A DNA stretch of 64,000 nt from Podospora pseudoanserina (Eukaryota; Ascomycota; Sordariomycetes; Sordariales; Podosporaceae): assembly GCF_035222485.1 (NCBI RefSeq), contig NC_085923.1:186001-250000 (forward strand), read 5' to 3'. The notes below the pieces were generated by a model that made no database searches, was not told the origin of the DNA, and was given only the letters and a program-made list of their open reading frames with translations. This document shows, one piece after another, positions 1 to 11,800 of this stretch (the first letter of the stretch is position 1; every line of letters begins with the position of its first letter). Position numbers and translations under genes: made by a program.

Positions 1-2407
1 AGAAGAAATTGAAAAGGGGGAGGAAACAACCTCAGAGTATTCTTGGATTTTCCACACAGCATCACCGGCCCGTCAACTCGATATAAGATATGCTTGAAAA
101 GGCAAGAGACAGAAAAGTTCAAGTCATAGGGCGCGTTGTTGACATGGCAAGCAAGCGTCGGCCGTGTCAGGTTGCAGCGGGTGGATGGTTCGTCGAGTGG
201 CGCCTCGCTCTGTTTCACTCCCTGAGCTCCTCTGAGGTTGACGTCGATGTCTGGTGGGCCAAAAGATGCCGTTCTCGGATCGGAAGCTTGTCACTGGGAT
301 ATCCACTTGCCGCGGCGGGGCGTTTTAGTTGGTCGTTCTTGGAGGTTGGCGTGTATCGTCCCTCGAGCTGGCTTTTGGGGCAGATGATGGTGTTGACAGG
401 AAAAGTACACGGGGACATCAACAGACTGAACCAAGCGTTATTATTTAGTCATTCGGCGGCGGCGCAAACTCGAATCGGACCGGACACTTTCAGGAAGGCT
501 TCCGCTCTCGGTGGAAGAATCGGTCAGCAGAGACAGCAAAAGTCTCCGTGTTCAGATAAGAAGAAGAGAAGGTGACAAGACGGTTTTATGATCGGGACCC
601 GGGATGCGGCGGTGGGGTAAAAATGGCGATACGACCTTCATCTCTCAGATCGGAATCTCTTCTTCTGAAGGCTTGGGTGTGTGTGAGTGGTCCGCAATTT
701 ATCTGGCCCTGCCAGGCCCTCGCCAAGCACTGCAACAGCAACAACACCACGCATACACTACACGCCCCCCCTCTATCTCCTGAAAATCATGTGTCTCCGT
801 GTCTCATCAACCATCAACCTGCTGGAAGGAGTAAGGCCAGCTCTTGACATTGACAGGACCCCTGCCCCGCATGTTCGGACGGATGGCCCCAGGCCCAGAT
901 GCTCAGGGCAAGGATCACGACAACCTTGAAGTGGCGTTGGCCAACCACACTCTCCCGGAGCTGGCTCCTCGACCCCACCATCCATCCCACTTCACGTCGG
1001 TCTATCATCAGGGCGAGATTTACATCCAAGAGGAGAGGATGATATTCCCTCATGTTGTAATGGCTCGAGCCCACAAGGACGAACGAAACTTGATACCATT
1101 TACCAACAGCCATCGTCCCTTGAAGACTCCCCTCTCTCGCACCCTCACCACAAAATAGTTTGACGCACAAAAGTAACTTGACCGATATTATACTATGAAC
1201 CATGCTTTAAAAGTAAAGAAATGGGCCCCTTTAAAGCCTATAGACCATCCTTCAACTCATGTTGACCTACCTTCGTGTCTCAATTATTCTGTGCCAAGGG
1301 TGCCTCGAAATACCAGGTACACGACCGCTACCACCCAACCTGAACAACGGAAATGTAAATTTCCGAACACGCTGTTGGTCTGCTCGTAAAACTCTTATAG
1401 ATCCGATATACCCACCCATCCGAAACCAGTCTCATAATCCAGGAACAGAAATCTATATCAAGCAAGAACCGCCACTTACCAACCGCCTACATGTATGTAC
1501 TCACGGAACTCCACGGAAAACCTCAGAACTATACACAAAATCCTGCAGCCGACTTTGGGAACGTTGGATGATGGCCCGGCCTGCATATGCACGCGAAAAC
1601 GGCGTCTGTGTGTTTCTGCTCACATGATGCAGAGACACACGGCAGGTTGGCGGTCAGGGAGATTCATCAGGACAGGAAACGGAAGAACGGCCTGGTCCGT
1701 GTCTTCTCCTGTGTGCGAAGACATTCATGATCTGAGATCCTTCCATGTTGATGTTGCATCAGACAGCTAGTTTATCGCTTTCCGCAACGCGGCACAGCTC
1801 CTGCCAGGCAAGCATATTGAAGGCACAGGGCACATCATATACGGTGTAGAATGCAAGGGCTAATTGCACCTCGTCTCAAGTATATCCACAGGCCAGCCAG
1901 AAGTTCACAAGAAAATACAACCGCAACAAGCTGAATAATAATCCTCACCCGAGACAACCAGGGGCGTGGAGGGAAAATGCAGAATCTGGCGGCGGCGGCG
2001 GTGAGCGTTCAACACGAGCAAGAGCATCGACACAAATCTGCAGCCATCCACCAGAATATCATCCGTCAATGATATTGGATCTCGACATGCAGTTGGAGAC
2101 AGACATCAAGCAGGAACAACAGTGCGAGAAAGGCCAAGGCCAAGACAAGACAAGACGGGAGGGAGCGGAAGCATGCGTCGCCGTTTAGGTAGGGTTCTGT
2201 GCTGTTGTGCTGCTGGGCACAGAGATGAGTTCCCCGAACCCAGACATTGACGTGGCTAGCCGTTTTCTGTGTCTATTTTGGACTGTGCATACCGCTAGAT
2301 CTGTACCCCGAGGTCGCCGAGCAAGACCTGATCCAAAATATCCCAGCCTGGCTTGATGACCCCAAGATATCTCCATCGCTCTTTGGTGACAAGTAGACAG
2401 AACCAAC
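1..2407. other. Intergenic, no gene recognised
   Basis: Several open frames of up to 160 codons exist on both strands, but none shows a recognisable domain, a signal peptide or a convincing spliced structure. The stretch probably holds the 3' flank of the LRR-kinase gene and regulatory sequence. I see no tRNA or repeat here apart from short GGC-rich runs near 1986. Confidence 0.5.
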
Positions 2408-3823
2408 TCAATTAGGCACCTCCGGAATCCTCATCACTCCCCTCCACCCCAACATCCCCCTCAACACCTCCACCACCTCGTCAAAATCCGGCCTCCCCTC
2501 CACATCCCCATCCTCGCACCTTCTCTGCAGCTCCTCCAACCCCCTCCTCATCGCCCTCTCCCGCTCCCCCTCCCCCCCTTCTTCCACAAGCCCGAGCACA
2601 TCCCCCACCAACCTCCCAAACGCCGCCACCTCCACCCTCTCCACCCCATCCTCCTCCTCCCCATACACGCTCGCCGCCCCAAAATCCCCCAACAACCCAT
2701 GCCCATCCTCCTTGCTAGCCAAAATATTATGCGCGTACAAATCCCCATGACAGATCCTCCGCCCATGTAGATGCGCCCCCGCCCCCGCAATCCCCGTCAG
2801 CATCTCCACCGCCTTCCCCATCTCCCACCCCCTCTCGCCCTCCGTAAACCGATCCCGTGTGCAGCTCTCCAGATCCGGCGGCAAGCCCAAAACTTCATAC
2901 CCCCTCGGCACCAAACTCATCACAATCCCCCCCTTCACCCCTTCCCTTTCCCCTTCAGAATATCCCGTGACCTTTCCCACAACACCTATCAACGACTCGT
3001 GCGATCCGGCGAGCAACACCGCCTCCATCTCATCTTCCGGCCTGCCGTCGCTCGTGAGAGAACCTCTGAACATTTTGACGGCTACGTCTTCTGTGAAGTC
3101 GGAATCAGGGGAGGGCTTCCATTCTGCTTGGGAGATGATGCCCGAGGCGCCCCGGCCGAGCACGCGGGAGATGGCGAGGGAGCTGTAGGGGATGTCGAGG
3201 AGGCCAAAGGGGAGTTTGTGGGCTTTGCGGGAGGAGAGGGAGCAGGGGTTTCCGGCGAAGGAGAGGTAGGCTAGCTTGGGGAAGGCGGTGAACAAGAACT
3301 TGGGGAGGGAAGAAAAGTTGTTGGCCGAGAGGCGGAGGAGGGTGAGGTTTTGGCATTGGGTGAGGGAGGGGGGGAGGGTAGAGAGGTTGTTGCCCGCCAG
3401 GAGGCATTTCTCGAGGTTGGGACACGAGGAGATGGAGGAGGGGAGGGAGGGGATGCGGTTGTCGGTCAGGATTAGCCAGCGGAGTTTGGGGGGGAGGGTG
3501 TTTTCGGGTATGCTGGTGAGCGAGTTGTGGCGGAAGGCGACCATTTCTAGGGTGTGGTGGGAGGAGAGGTCCGGGAAGGTGGTGAAGGCGCAGTTGGAGA
3601 GGAAAAGGATTTTGAGGTTGGGGAGAGAGGTGGTGAAATTGGGTGGGAGAGAAGAAAGACCTGTCCCGGAGAGGTCGAGGTAGGTTAGGGAGGGTCCGAA
3701 GGTGAAGATCTCATCAGGGAAGACGGTGAGGGAGGGCGTGGGAGTGAGCTTGAACTTGGTGAGGCCGAGGTTGGCAAGGGAGCCATTTTGAAGGGCCTCG
3801 AGGTCGTAGGTGTCGTTGCTCAT
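2408..3823 (-). CDS. Leucine-rich repeat protein kinase
   Basis: One uninterrupted exon of 471 codons. The N-terminal 190 or so residues are tandem leucine-rich repeats of the LxxLxLxxNxLxxLP type (for example DLSGTGLSSLPPNF). A protein-kinase domain follows from about residue 205 to the end. It shows a glycine-rich loop (GRGASG), the VAVK lysine, the catalytic loop HGDLYAHNIL (HGD in place of HRD) and an intact DFG metal-binding motif (LGDFGAAS), so catalysis is plausible. There is no signal peptide or membrane span, so the product should be an intracellular kinase and not a receptor of the plant type. The start chosen is the ATG in a CACTTTACAATGAGC context; an earlier in-frame start 42 bases upstream is only GTG. 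LRR-kinase fusions are uncommon in ascomycetes, and the substrate is unknown. Confidence 0.82.
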   Translation of the reverse strand: MSNDTYDLEALQNGSLANLGLTKFKLTPTPSLTVFPDEIFTFGPSLTYLDLSGTGLSSLPPNFTTSLPNLKILFLSNCAFTTFPDLSSHHTLEMVAFRHNSLTSIPENTLPPKLRWLILTDNRIPSLPSSISSCPNLEKCLLAGNNLSTLPPSLTQCQNLTLLRLSANNFSSLPKFLFTAFPKLAYLSFAGNPCSLSSRKAHKLPFGLLDIPYSSLAISRVLGRGASGIISQAEWKPSPDSDFTEDVAVKMFRGSLTSDGRPEDEMEAVLLAGSHESLIGVVGKVTGYSEGEREGVKGGIVMSLVPRGYEVLGLPPDLESCTRDRFTEGERGWEMGKAVEMLTGIAGAGAHLHGRRICHGDLYAHNILASKEDGHGLLGDFGAASVYGEEEDGVERVEVAAFGRLVGDVLGLVEEGGEGERERAMRRGLEELQRRCEDGDVEGRPDFDEVVEVLRGMLGWRGVMRIPEVPN

Positions 3824-4384
3824 TGTAAAGTGCTGGCTTACACTGTGGACTGGGTTGGTGATCACTGGGCGGAGTGAAAAGCAGAGTGAGCTGAAGTTGA
3901 GGCGGGTGAGGCTTCCGAGATTCCAGCCCCAGAGCGGGTCTCATGCTGGGCTTCTCGTCTCACCCGCCTCTGCCCCACAGGGCATACTGAGCATCACATG
4001 AGCAAAAGTAAAGACATTCTTATCATGAATATTCCAAACTCAAATCATCTGAACTGAGCGCGCGCAAATCGACTGAACTATTCTGACAAGACACAAAACT
4101 GGTGAAGAGAGAGATGCTCAAGGCTGAAATCTAAAGTGGAGATAACTGTGGGGGGTTGTGCAGCGTGAAGCTAGTGCAACGGCCCTTTGACATCAGTGGA
4201 CCGTGCTCCCGTCAGATTGAACCGCCGCCGAACTTGGGACCCAACTTCCATTGCCAATCTCAAACCCTCTCCAGCAAAAGGCCAGTCCCGTTGCGAGCGA
4301 CAAAACAAGGCCTCCACACATCCACTCCGAACCGTCACAATAGAATTGGTTCCGTACTCGATCTACCGATACAAATCCATCACA

Positions 4385-5520
4385 ATGTCGTCCGAGGCGC
4401 GAAAACGGACGGCCGAGCCCACCGACGACGAGCTGCCAGCCAAGAGGCAACGAAGCGTGGAGGGCGACATCGTCTCGGCCGTGGAACAACTGCAGACATT
4501 GAATATCGCACCTTCCATCACCCATGAGGAGATGGCGCGCGCTGGACTGCGTCGCGCCATCGCCCTCGCCTTGAAGCATGTTGGATTCGACTCGTCCGCG
4601 AAGGATGCCATGGAGATGTTTACAACGATGGTGGAAGAGTGTAGGTCTTGCATGACGGTCATCAACAGCCTAGTTGAAGATCTAACAAATGAAAACCAGA
4701 TGTCGAGTCGCTCTTCGGGACTGTCAAGATCAATGCCAATGCTGCTCGCCGTTCCCAACCCATTCCTCGCGACTTTGAGCGCGCGTTGAAGTACTTCAAC
4801 CTGACCACCACTGCGCTCGAACCACACAAGAAGAATCCTATTCCAAGAGCCAAGAGGATACCTGAATACGAGCCGATACCAGAGCGCGATCCCGTTTTCG
4901 TCGACATGCCAGTACTCGGCGCGGAGCTGGACGGTGCTCGCGACAAGGAATCCAAACTCTACATCCCTAAGTCGTTCCCTGCCTTTCCAAGCATTCATAC
5001 CTACAGATACACGCCTGAGACGATTGAGACCGCTACCGTGGTGGATGACTGGGGGAGCTTTGCTTCGGATTCACAATCCCAGACGCTCAACGGATCACAA
5101 GCCACGCCACAGCCGCAACGACCGCTTGCACCCGAGGAGATTCCCCATGGCGATCCCAAGAAGCTGCGCGAGGCTGCCGCAAAGGAAGCAAAGGCAGGGG
5201 AGGCGGCTCTACGAAGGTTGATGCGCGCCTCCAAGATCGCGAAGCAGAAGGAGGTCTGGACTTCGGCGCAGTCTCGGCCAGCGAGGCGGGAGCGTCATGA
5301 GCTTTGGGAGTCTGCTATGCGCGAGTTCATCGAGGATGACACGAGGGCCAGCGGCAAAGAGGTGGCGTCAGGAGGGTTGCATGGCGAGAAGGGCAGGTTC
5401 GAGATTGCCGATCATAGCATGATTGTCAACACGGAGAAACGCTATTTCAGGCATGAAGTCCCTCGAAGTGGTGCCAGGAAGGCTTTGGCCGCCGCTCAGG
5501 GTATCTCCAGCAAGGGTTGA
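4385..5520 (+). CDS. TAF8: Transcription initiation factor TFIID subunit 8 (TAF8)
   Basis: Two exons, 4385-4640 and 4700-5520, with a 59-nt intron (GTAGGT...CAG), giving 358 residues. The N-terminal part contains a bromodomain-associated histone fold (ITHEEMARAGLRRAIALALK, then HVGFDSSAKDAMEMFTTMVEEYVESL). The fold is followed by the TAF8 C-terminal segment (RRSQPIPRDFERALKYFNLT, then EPIPERDPVFVDMPVLGAEL). In TFIID, TAF8 pairs with TAF10 through the histone fold and acts in the nucleus in promoter recognition. The extreme N-terminus is basic (EARKRT, PAKRQR), consistent with nuclear import. The splice junction restores the conserved EEYVESLFGTVK reading, which supports the exon model. The C-terminal third is charged and alanine-rich with no known fold. 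Confidence 0.88.
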
Positions 5521-5872
5521 GAGGTGGTATGGGACGTAGCGTATAGAGCCGCACAGAATGCAGGACTATGGGATTCGGGGATTCGTAATGCAAGAGGAAC
5601 CAAGACAGGGTTGGGATGCATCACAGGAGTTTGGACTTAATTTTGGCGCTGGGGAGACGGACGGGAAAACAGGATCATTGATACCCCATGCACAACTCTT
5701 CTAGAAATAGGGGTCAATCAGAAGCATGTAGCTTAGCTTTAATCTATTACCATCGCTGAACTCTTTGTTCTCCTGTTTATCTGCAATGGACTTCATTCCT
5801 TATCACTTATCAAAGATGCCTTATCGATAGCAAGGCCGCAGCCCATGTCCAGGCGGGCCCGGGCTCAGCTCC

Positions 5873-5892
5873 ACCTAGCTCCAAAGCTAGGT
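5873..5892. repeat. Short perfect hairpin upstream of cpc-2
   Basis: ACCTAGCT and AGCTAGGT form an 8-bp perfect inverted repeat around a 4-base loop, about 230 bases before the RACK1 start codon. It may lie in the promoter or the 5' leader. No function can be assigned, and it could be chance. Confidence 0.35.
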
Positions 5893-6120
5893 CGGTGCCC
5901 CACATACCGACCGCCAGCTGGGAGTGGCTGTCCAGCGACTGGCGGACCGGCGAGCAAAGTGTACCCCACGATCGGACCCTATTTTCGCCGCACAAAAGTT
6001 TTGGCAATTCCCAGAGGAGCCCGCAGCGCCCCGATTTCTTGCTGACCCCGACGACTCGAGGCACCGCGAAAAAGCTCACCATTCTTCCCAAGATACTTGC
6101 ATCTCAGGAAGCACATCAAG

Positions 6121-7454
6121 ATGGCTGAGCAACTCATCCTCAAGGGCACCCTGGAGGGCCACGTAAGTCGTCCCTGCGACCTCGAATTCGCCCATTCTCG
6201 CTCGAGTTGGATGCTGACGATTTGGTACAGAATGGCTGGGTCACCAGCTTGGCCACCTCGATGGAGAAGTACGAAACCACGTCGAATCCGACTTCCTAAC
6301 CGCGAGAACATGCGCTCACCAGTGAAACTAGCCCCAACATGCTCCTGTCGGCCTCTCGCGACAAGACCCTGATCATCTGGAACCTCACCCGCGATGAGAC
6401 CCAGTACGGTTACCCCAAGCGGTCGCTCCACGGCCACTCTCACATCGTCTCCGACTGCGTACGTTAGATCAAGATCAGAATCAGAAGAAGGAGGGGCAGT
6501 GTGCTGATTGGCGTGGCAGGTTATCTCGTCGGATGGCGCTTATGCCCTCTCTGCCTCGTGGGATAAGACTCTCCGTCTTTGGGAGCTCTCCTCCGGCACC
6601 ACCACCCGCCGTTTCGTCGGCCACACCAACGACGTCCTGTCCGTCTCTTTCTCCGCCGACAACCGCCAGATCGTCTCCGGTTCCCGCGACCGCTCCATCA
6701 AGCTCTGGAACACCCTCGGTGACTGCAAGTTCACCATCACCGACAAGGGCCACTCCGACTGGGTTTCCTGCGTTCGCTTCTCCCCCAACCCCCAGAACCC
6801 CGTGATCGTCTCTGCCGGCTGGGACAAGCTCGTTAAGGTATGTGGGACTTGGACGTATTCGGCAACTGTTGCGGCGATGATGCCTTGCAACCTAAAGTAT
6901 TTGCTACTTCAGAGCCTCCGGGCCATGAGACAAACTATTTCACCATGCACTGAGCCGCAACAATTTGCAGACCATTTTTGAGGGAGTCCCACCGAGAATT
7001 CCACGCTGACATGGCTTGTTTACAATAGGTTTGGGAGCTCTCCAGCTGCAAGCTCCAGACCGACCACATCGGCCACACCGGTTACATCAACACCGTCACC
7101 ATCTCGCCCGATGGATCCCTCTGCGCTTCCGGTGGCAAGGACGGCACCACCATGCTCTGGGATCTCAACGAGAGCAAGCACCTCTACTCCCTCAACGCCA
7201 ACGACGAGATCCACGCCCTCGTCTTCTCCCCCAACCGCTACTGGCTCTGCGCTGCCACCTCCAGCAGCATCATCATCTTCGACCTCGAGAAGAAGAGCAA
7301 GGTTGATGAGCTCAAGCCCGACTTCGCCAACGTTGGCAAGAAGAGCCGCGAGCCCGAGTGCGTCTCCCTTGCGTGGAGCGCTGATGGCCAGACTCTGTTC
7401 GCTGGCTACACGGACAACATCATCCGTGCTTGGGGTGTCATGTCCCGCGCTTAA
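6121..7454 (+). CDS. cpc-2: RACK1/CPC-2 WD40 protein of the 40S ribosome
   Basis: Five exons: 6121-6162, 6231-6268, 6332-6458, 6520-6837 and 7029-7454, giving 316 residues, the usual RACK1 length. Seven WD40 blades are visible, with repeated GH...D..LW signatures ([65 protein letters not shown]). The family (Asc1 in yeast, CPC-2 in Neurospora) sits on the 40S subunit near the mRNA exit, controls translation and general amino-acid control, and can act as a G-beta-like scaffold. All junctions restore conserved blade sequence. Codon use is strongly C-ending, as in highly expressed fungal genes. The last intron is unusually long (191 nt against 61-68 nt for the others) because it carries a snoRNA (6867-6962). 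Confidence 0.96.
6867..6962 (+). ncRNA. snR24: Box C/D snoRNA, U24-like, in RACK1 intron 4
   Basis: A perfect 9-bp terminal stem, TGTTGCGGC (6867-6875) with GCCGCAACA (6954-6962), brackets box C (ATGATGC, 6877-6883, one base off RUGAUGA) and box D (CTGA, 6950-6953). Inside are a C'-like ATGAGAC (6925-6931) and a D'-like CAGA (6910-6913). The element before D', TATTTGCTAC, is complementary to the conserved large-subunit rRNA sequence GTAGCAAATA that U24 targets. U24/snR24 resides in the ASC1 intron of yeast, the orthologous host gene. The sequence before box D (CACCATGCA) matches only part of the second U24 guide as I recall it (CACCAAGATC), so the second target may be lost. Size, stem, boxes and host all agree. 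Confidence 0.85.
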
Positions 7455-9117
7455 GTTGAATGGAATGGTTAATGCTTGAGTGCCCGGGATCAGTCGGGGC
7501 CGGCTGAGGGGGAGGAATGAGAGGTTGGTTTTATGGGTGGTTTGCTATAAAATCGGCCGCGCTGCCGCGTGGGGAGAAAATACCAGGAAGCGTCGCGATA
7601 TATCGATGGGTTCCAACGGCTGGGAGGGGCGTACTTCGGAATGCTTGTCTTCGCTTTGGGTTCTCTTTCATGACACAGCATTTTTGCGAGGCAAAAGAGG
7701 GAGCAGGGAATAAAAAGAAATTTCTGTGCCTGTCACTGCTCTTGTCCTTGTCGCCGTGGCAGGCCTCGCGGCGGGGGAAGCCCGGCTGCCGGGTGGCATA
7801 GATAATAGCAACCCCATGACCAACAACGAATCATGAAGTCAGTTGTTTTGTGATGTGTATTTTTGTGTCCGTTTCAGCACTGATATCCACCTCTCTTGAC
7901 ACCCCAACTGTCTCATGTATTCTTTCTCTTCATTTCCCTCTGAAATAGAACTGACTAGTTGTGTGTGTGTATGAAGTCACTTTTGCGAATCTCGAGGCGG
8001 GTAGGCATCATGATATGCCAAAAACAGCAGTTAGGGTGTACTCGAGAGAAGTTTGATTTTTCCACCGCCATAATCATTCCAACATGAATATCCATGTATT
8101 CTCGTCTTTCACTTGTTATGAAGTGCAAGTATAAAAATCTAACTGAAGGATGGACCGGTCAGCCGCTCTGGTTGCTATATGCCTAGCCCAACACGTCGTC
8201 AGTAGAGCCTGCCGCGAAGAATAAAGGCCTTTTGAGGATAATCAGCAGGCCTCCAAGACAGTTCACAGGCCTTGAATATTATTAAAACGGGGGTTAGAGA
8301 AGTCGATTTGCTCTACAGATACCTTGACCATGGAAAACAGTCCAAGGCCTTGAAACATGACCGAGAGGGGGTTTCTGTTACCATTCTATGGCCTATTGAT
8401 CATCCTTTACCGCATTCAACTTACCCACACAGCAGTGCCCATTTCTACTTTGCTCACAACGTAAGAGACATGAGACTTGTAGGAATCTACACCGTCCCAA
8501 AATGCAAAAGACAAGTTTTTGGGGAGCAGGAGGGACGATAGGAAAGTGATTTAAAAAACAAAAAAATCAGGTATTAAGTTTGTGGGTGAATAGCATAGAG
8601 TGGCTAAAGCTGGTTGGTATATTCTCTCTGGTTATCAACGGAGAGAGTTGTGATGGCTACTACTGACCCACGGTTGGGGGTGTAGCTAGCTAAGTACATT
8701 ATCTGACATTTCTGCTTTGCCCTTTTTCCTTTTCTCTTGATCCTTGGTTGGTTACCCGGTAGGTGGGCCGGGAAGGGTGGGTGTTGATGTTGCTAGGTGG
8801 TGGTTACAGTATCGTCTTTGGAGGACGGACAAGGAAAAGGCAGCGGGTATCATTTCTTTCTTGGTGGTGCTGCGTAAGAAAAGAAAAGAAAAGAAAGGAA
8901 GGGAAGAAAAGAAAGGAAAGAAAGGAAAGGAAAGAAAAGAAAGGAGATTTGGGTTGAGTGTGGTGATTGGTGTTGCTGGTGAAAGAAGAGGGTGGTTTGG
9001 GCTGGGGGTGTAGACAAGCTTCATTGATCGGGATGTCCAACACCAAGAACGGGCTGTCAAAAGGTCGAGAGAGCTGTTCATCAGTTGCAAACCGCGAATG
9101 ATCTCGAACCCGGCAGA
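7455..9117. other. Intergenic: RACK1 3' flank and purine tract
   Basis: No coding region is recognised. The first part is probably the RACK1 3' UTR. From 8875 to 8948 there is an almost uninterrupted A/G tract of AAAGG-type units on the plus strand, a sequence type that can adopt triplex-like structure. Confidence 0.5.
8875..8948. repeat. Polypurine tract (AAAGG-type)
   Basis: About 74 bases of nearly pure A and G on the plus strand, made of degenerate AAAAG/AAAGG units. It lies about 170 bases beyond the stop of the downstream minus-strand gene. It is low-complexity DNA without coding content. Confidence 0.8.
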
Positions 9118-11154
9118 TTAGGCAGACGAGCGGTAGGGGTTGTAACAATGCCCATTCCCACTTCCACGACCAGCACCAGCACCAGCACCAGCACCAGCAC
9201 CGCCAGTACTCCAATGCCGACCATGACCATCCCCCATCTCATCAATCCCCTGCTCAGTAACTGTGCTCCCTCCCCCTTGCCACTGCTCCTGCTGCTCCCG
9301 ACCACCCCTCCCCCGTCCAATCTCCACCACCTGCGCCCTCCTAACCCCCACAGCAGGCCGTCCACACCCAAAGCTGTGCTCAAAATCAAACTCAAACTCC
9401 TGACTAACCGGCCTCCCCTCCTCCGTCGCCTCGAGTTCATGAATCCCCCCCCTCACATTTGGATCCTCTCGCCTTTGATGATGATGATGATGATGATGAT
9501 GACCCCCCCCGGCGAAACCAACATAATCCTCCCTCGCCCCATAATACTCGTCCAACCCACGCTGGTACTCAATCTCCTGAAGCCGGTCGTGGACCTCCCT
9601 GCTGTAGAAGGGGAACTGGGGGCCCGAGTTTGGGGGGAAGAGGCCGATGGCGGGCTCGGAGTAGGACGGGAAGGGGTGGGTGCTGTGGGTTGACTGGTAG
9701 CTTTCGCGGGTGTTGGGACCAAGAGCCGGGGGGGAGAGGTGGGAGGGTTGGGTTTGGGATTTGCGGAGAGGGGAAAACGAGTTGCGGTTAGAGGTTAGGT
9801 TCTCGTTGGCGTAGGCGTGGATGAAGGGGGAAGAAGCCGGCCAGGGGGTGGGGGTGCTGGGTCTGCCTCCTTCGGGGGGAGGGGGAGGGTCGGGGTGGGA
9901 GATGTAGGGGATTATGTTGTTGGAGGGGGAGGGATGGGGGGAGGTGTGGACGGATTGCTGCGGGATTGTGGAGGTGCCGGCTAGGGTGGTCAGGTCGCCG
10001 TCGGATGGGGAGAAGGGGAGGATGGGGTTGGAGGAGAGGGGACCCGGGATGGCGTGGCGCTCTGAGTGGACTGTGCCGAGGGAGTTGGTGTCGGTTGGCT
10101 TGGTATTCGGTTGGTTGACGCTGAGGACTGTGAAGGGACTCCGTTTTTGCTCGGGCTCGGTCTCGGGGGCGTGGCGGCGGCGGTAGCACACAAAGGTGAG
10201 GGCGACCATGCCGAAGAAGAAGAGGAGCCCGAGCGGGATGCCGACGGCGAGGATGATGGTGGTCGTATTAGGTGAGTTGGGAGCCGTCACATTGGTAGGC
10301 GGCGTACCCATGGCCATGGTCGAGGTCGAGGTCATGCTCGATGTGCTCGAGGTGCTTGAAGTGCTTGAGGTTTTGGCCAGGGGGATGGAGGTGACCGTCG
10401 AGAGAGCGGTTCCATGGATCTCTAGAGTCTCTGAGGCTATTCTCGCCACTCTGGTTAGCAAAGACCGGGCTACATGTTTGTGGTAAAAGACACAAAGTCA
10501 GAGACAGAGTCCACCGCAGCCGCACTTACCCATCATACCCCAAGCCTCAGCAATATCGTATCCATCAAGTGAGGCCCCATCGTGATCGCACTTGGTAGGG
10601 TCAAGGGCATCATTGGAGCAGAACAAGGTCAAGTTGTCGGCACGATCTGAATTGTCACATGAAATGACCATGACCACGCCGTTGACTGCATTTGCGAAGG
10701 GCCTCGCATGATCAAGACATTTCTGCGGACAACCGGGTGCCTTTTCCCACGCGTCTGGCTGCGCGGTACATCCCCCACGATACATTACCGCCACCGCGGT
10801 GTTTCCCTCGCCGCCTGTGTCTGTGTCTGCTACACCGCACAGATTGGCCTCTCCGAAGCATATATCACCCGACGAACAGCAGACCACTGAGTCATTGGGC
10901 GAGTATGTTTTGCCAGAGTCGAGACAGGGATAGAAGGGCCCGAGGCTATTTGAATCTCCCGAGGCTGCGGTGCCATCAGCCGGCGTGCCATCAGGCCAGT
11001 AGCAGCCTGTTTCTGACACCCTCTTAGCAGAGTCACTGGGGTGGTTATTGTTGGCAAACGTAGGGGCCGGGTCGTTGGCAAATGTCGGGGCTGGGTTGAA
11101 GCGAGCGACCGGATTGGATTCCTCACAAGAGGAAATGTTTGAGAAGACGGCCAT
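9118..11154 (-). CDS. Cysteine-rich single-pass membrane protein
   Basis: Two exons, 11154-10530 and 10469-9118, with a 60-nt intron (GTAAGT...TAG), about 658 residues. The N-terminal ectodomain has a spaced-cysteine pattern (CYWPDGTPADG, VVCCSSGDICFG, LCG, YRGGCT, APGCPQKC). A Ser/Thr-rich stalk follows, then one membrane span (TIILAVGIPLGLLFFFGMVA) and a basic stop-transfer (CYRRRH). The cytoplasmic tail is long, Pro/Ser-rich and contains eight consecutive histidines encoded by a CAT repeat. The same layout occurs at 15736-16903 and 58881-59993; such proteins are common and uncharacterised in ascomycetes and resemble wall sensors. The 5' end is uncertain: the ATG at 11154 is not followed by a signal peptide, and PAPTFAN is repeated twice just before the cysteine domain, so an upstream exon may be missing. 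Confidence 0.7.
9477..9502. repeat. GAT trinucleotide repeat inside a coding region
   Basis: A run of GAT units on the plus strand is read as CAT on the coding strand and gives an eight-histidine tract in the cytoplasmic tail of the single-pass protein. Length variation would change the histidine number without shifting the frame. Confidence 0.85.
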
Positions 11155-11800
11155 CTTTTGTTTCGTGGGTGGCTTGCAGGTAATTCAACCGTCGAAATTG
11201 AGGTCAGCATCGAATTGCCAATTCCTGAGCAACAAGGTCGATGTAATGACTTGCAGCGATCAGGCCTCAGCCGTGTAGGGACGAAGGGTCGAAAGTAGGT
11301 ACTCAAGTATATGATGAGCCTTGCCCGCTCTGGCTATGTACCACGGCCGTAACCAAAACCACGCGGCGGTGAGTTGTGGACGGTGCTAGACGTTGTGGTC
11401 GAGTTTGCAGAACCTTTGAAAAGGAATTCTGTGGCGGTGCGCTGCAAAACGGTGTGATGGTTGGAGAAAGAGAAGAAAAAGAAGAAAGTGCAAAGTCGCA
11501 ACGGACGACAAGTAAATGGCAGAGAAGGGGTGGGGGGAGCAGCCTATAATTACCAGTGGGCAAAAATTTGTTTGAATAGGTAAGGTAGTGAGAGGAAAGT
11601 CGCAGAGCAGAACTGGCCTATTGTGAGAGTCGCCTGAACAAGCACGCTGTGGGCAAAAAGGTACCTCGCACACAATAAAGAAGCACGCAGAGATGGGATG
11701 AATCGTAGGTGGGAGCAGCTGCAATTCACAGTCGCTCATCTCCGCCAAGCACTCTTGTTGAGATTTGTTCATCATCCTCTACTGCCCTAGATGTGCCATC

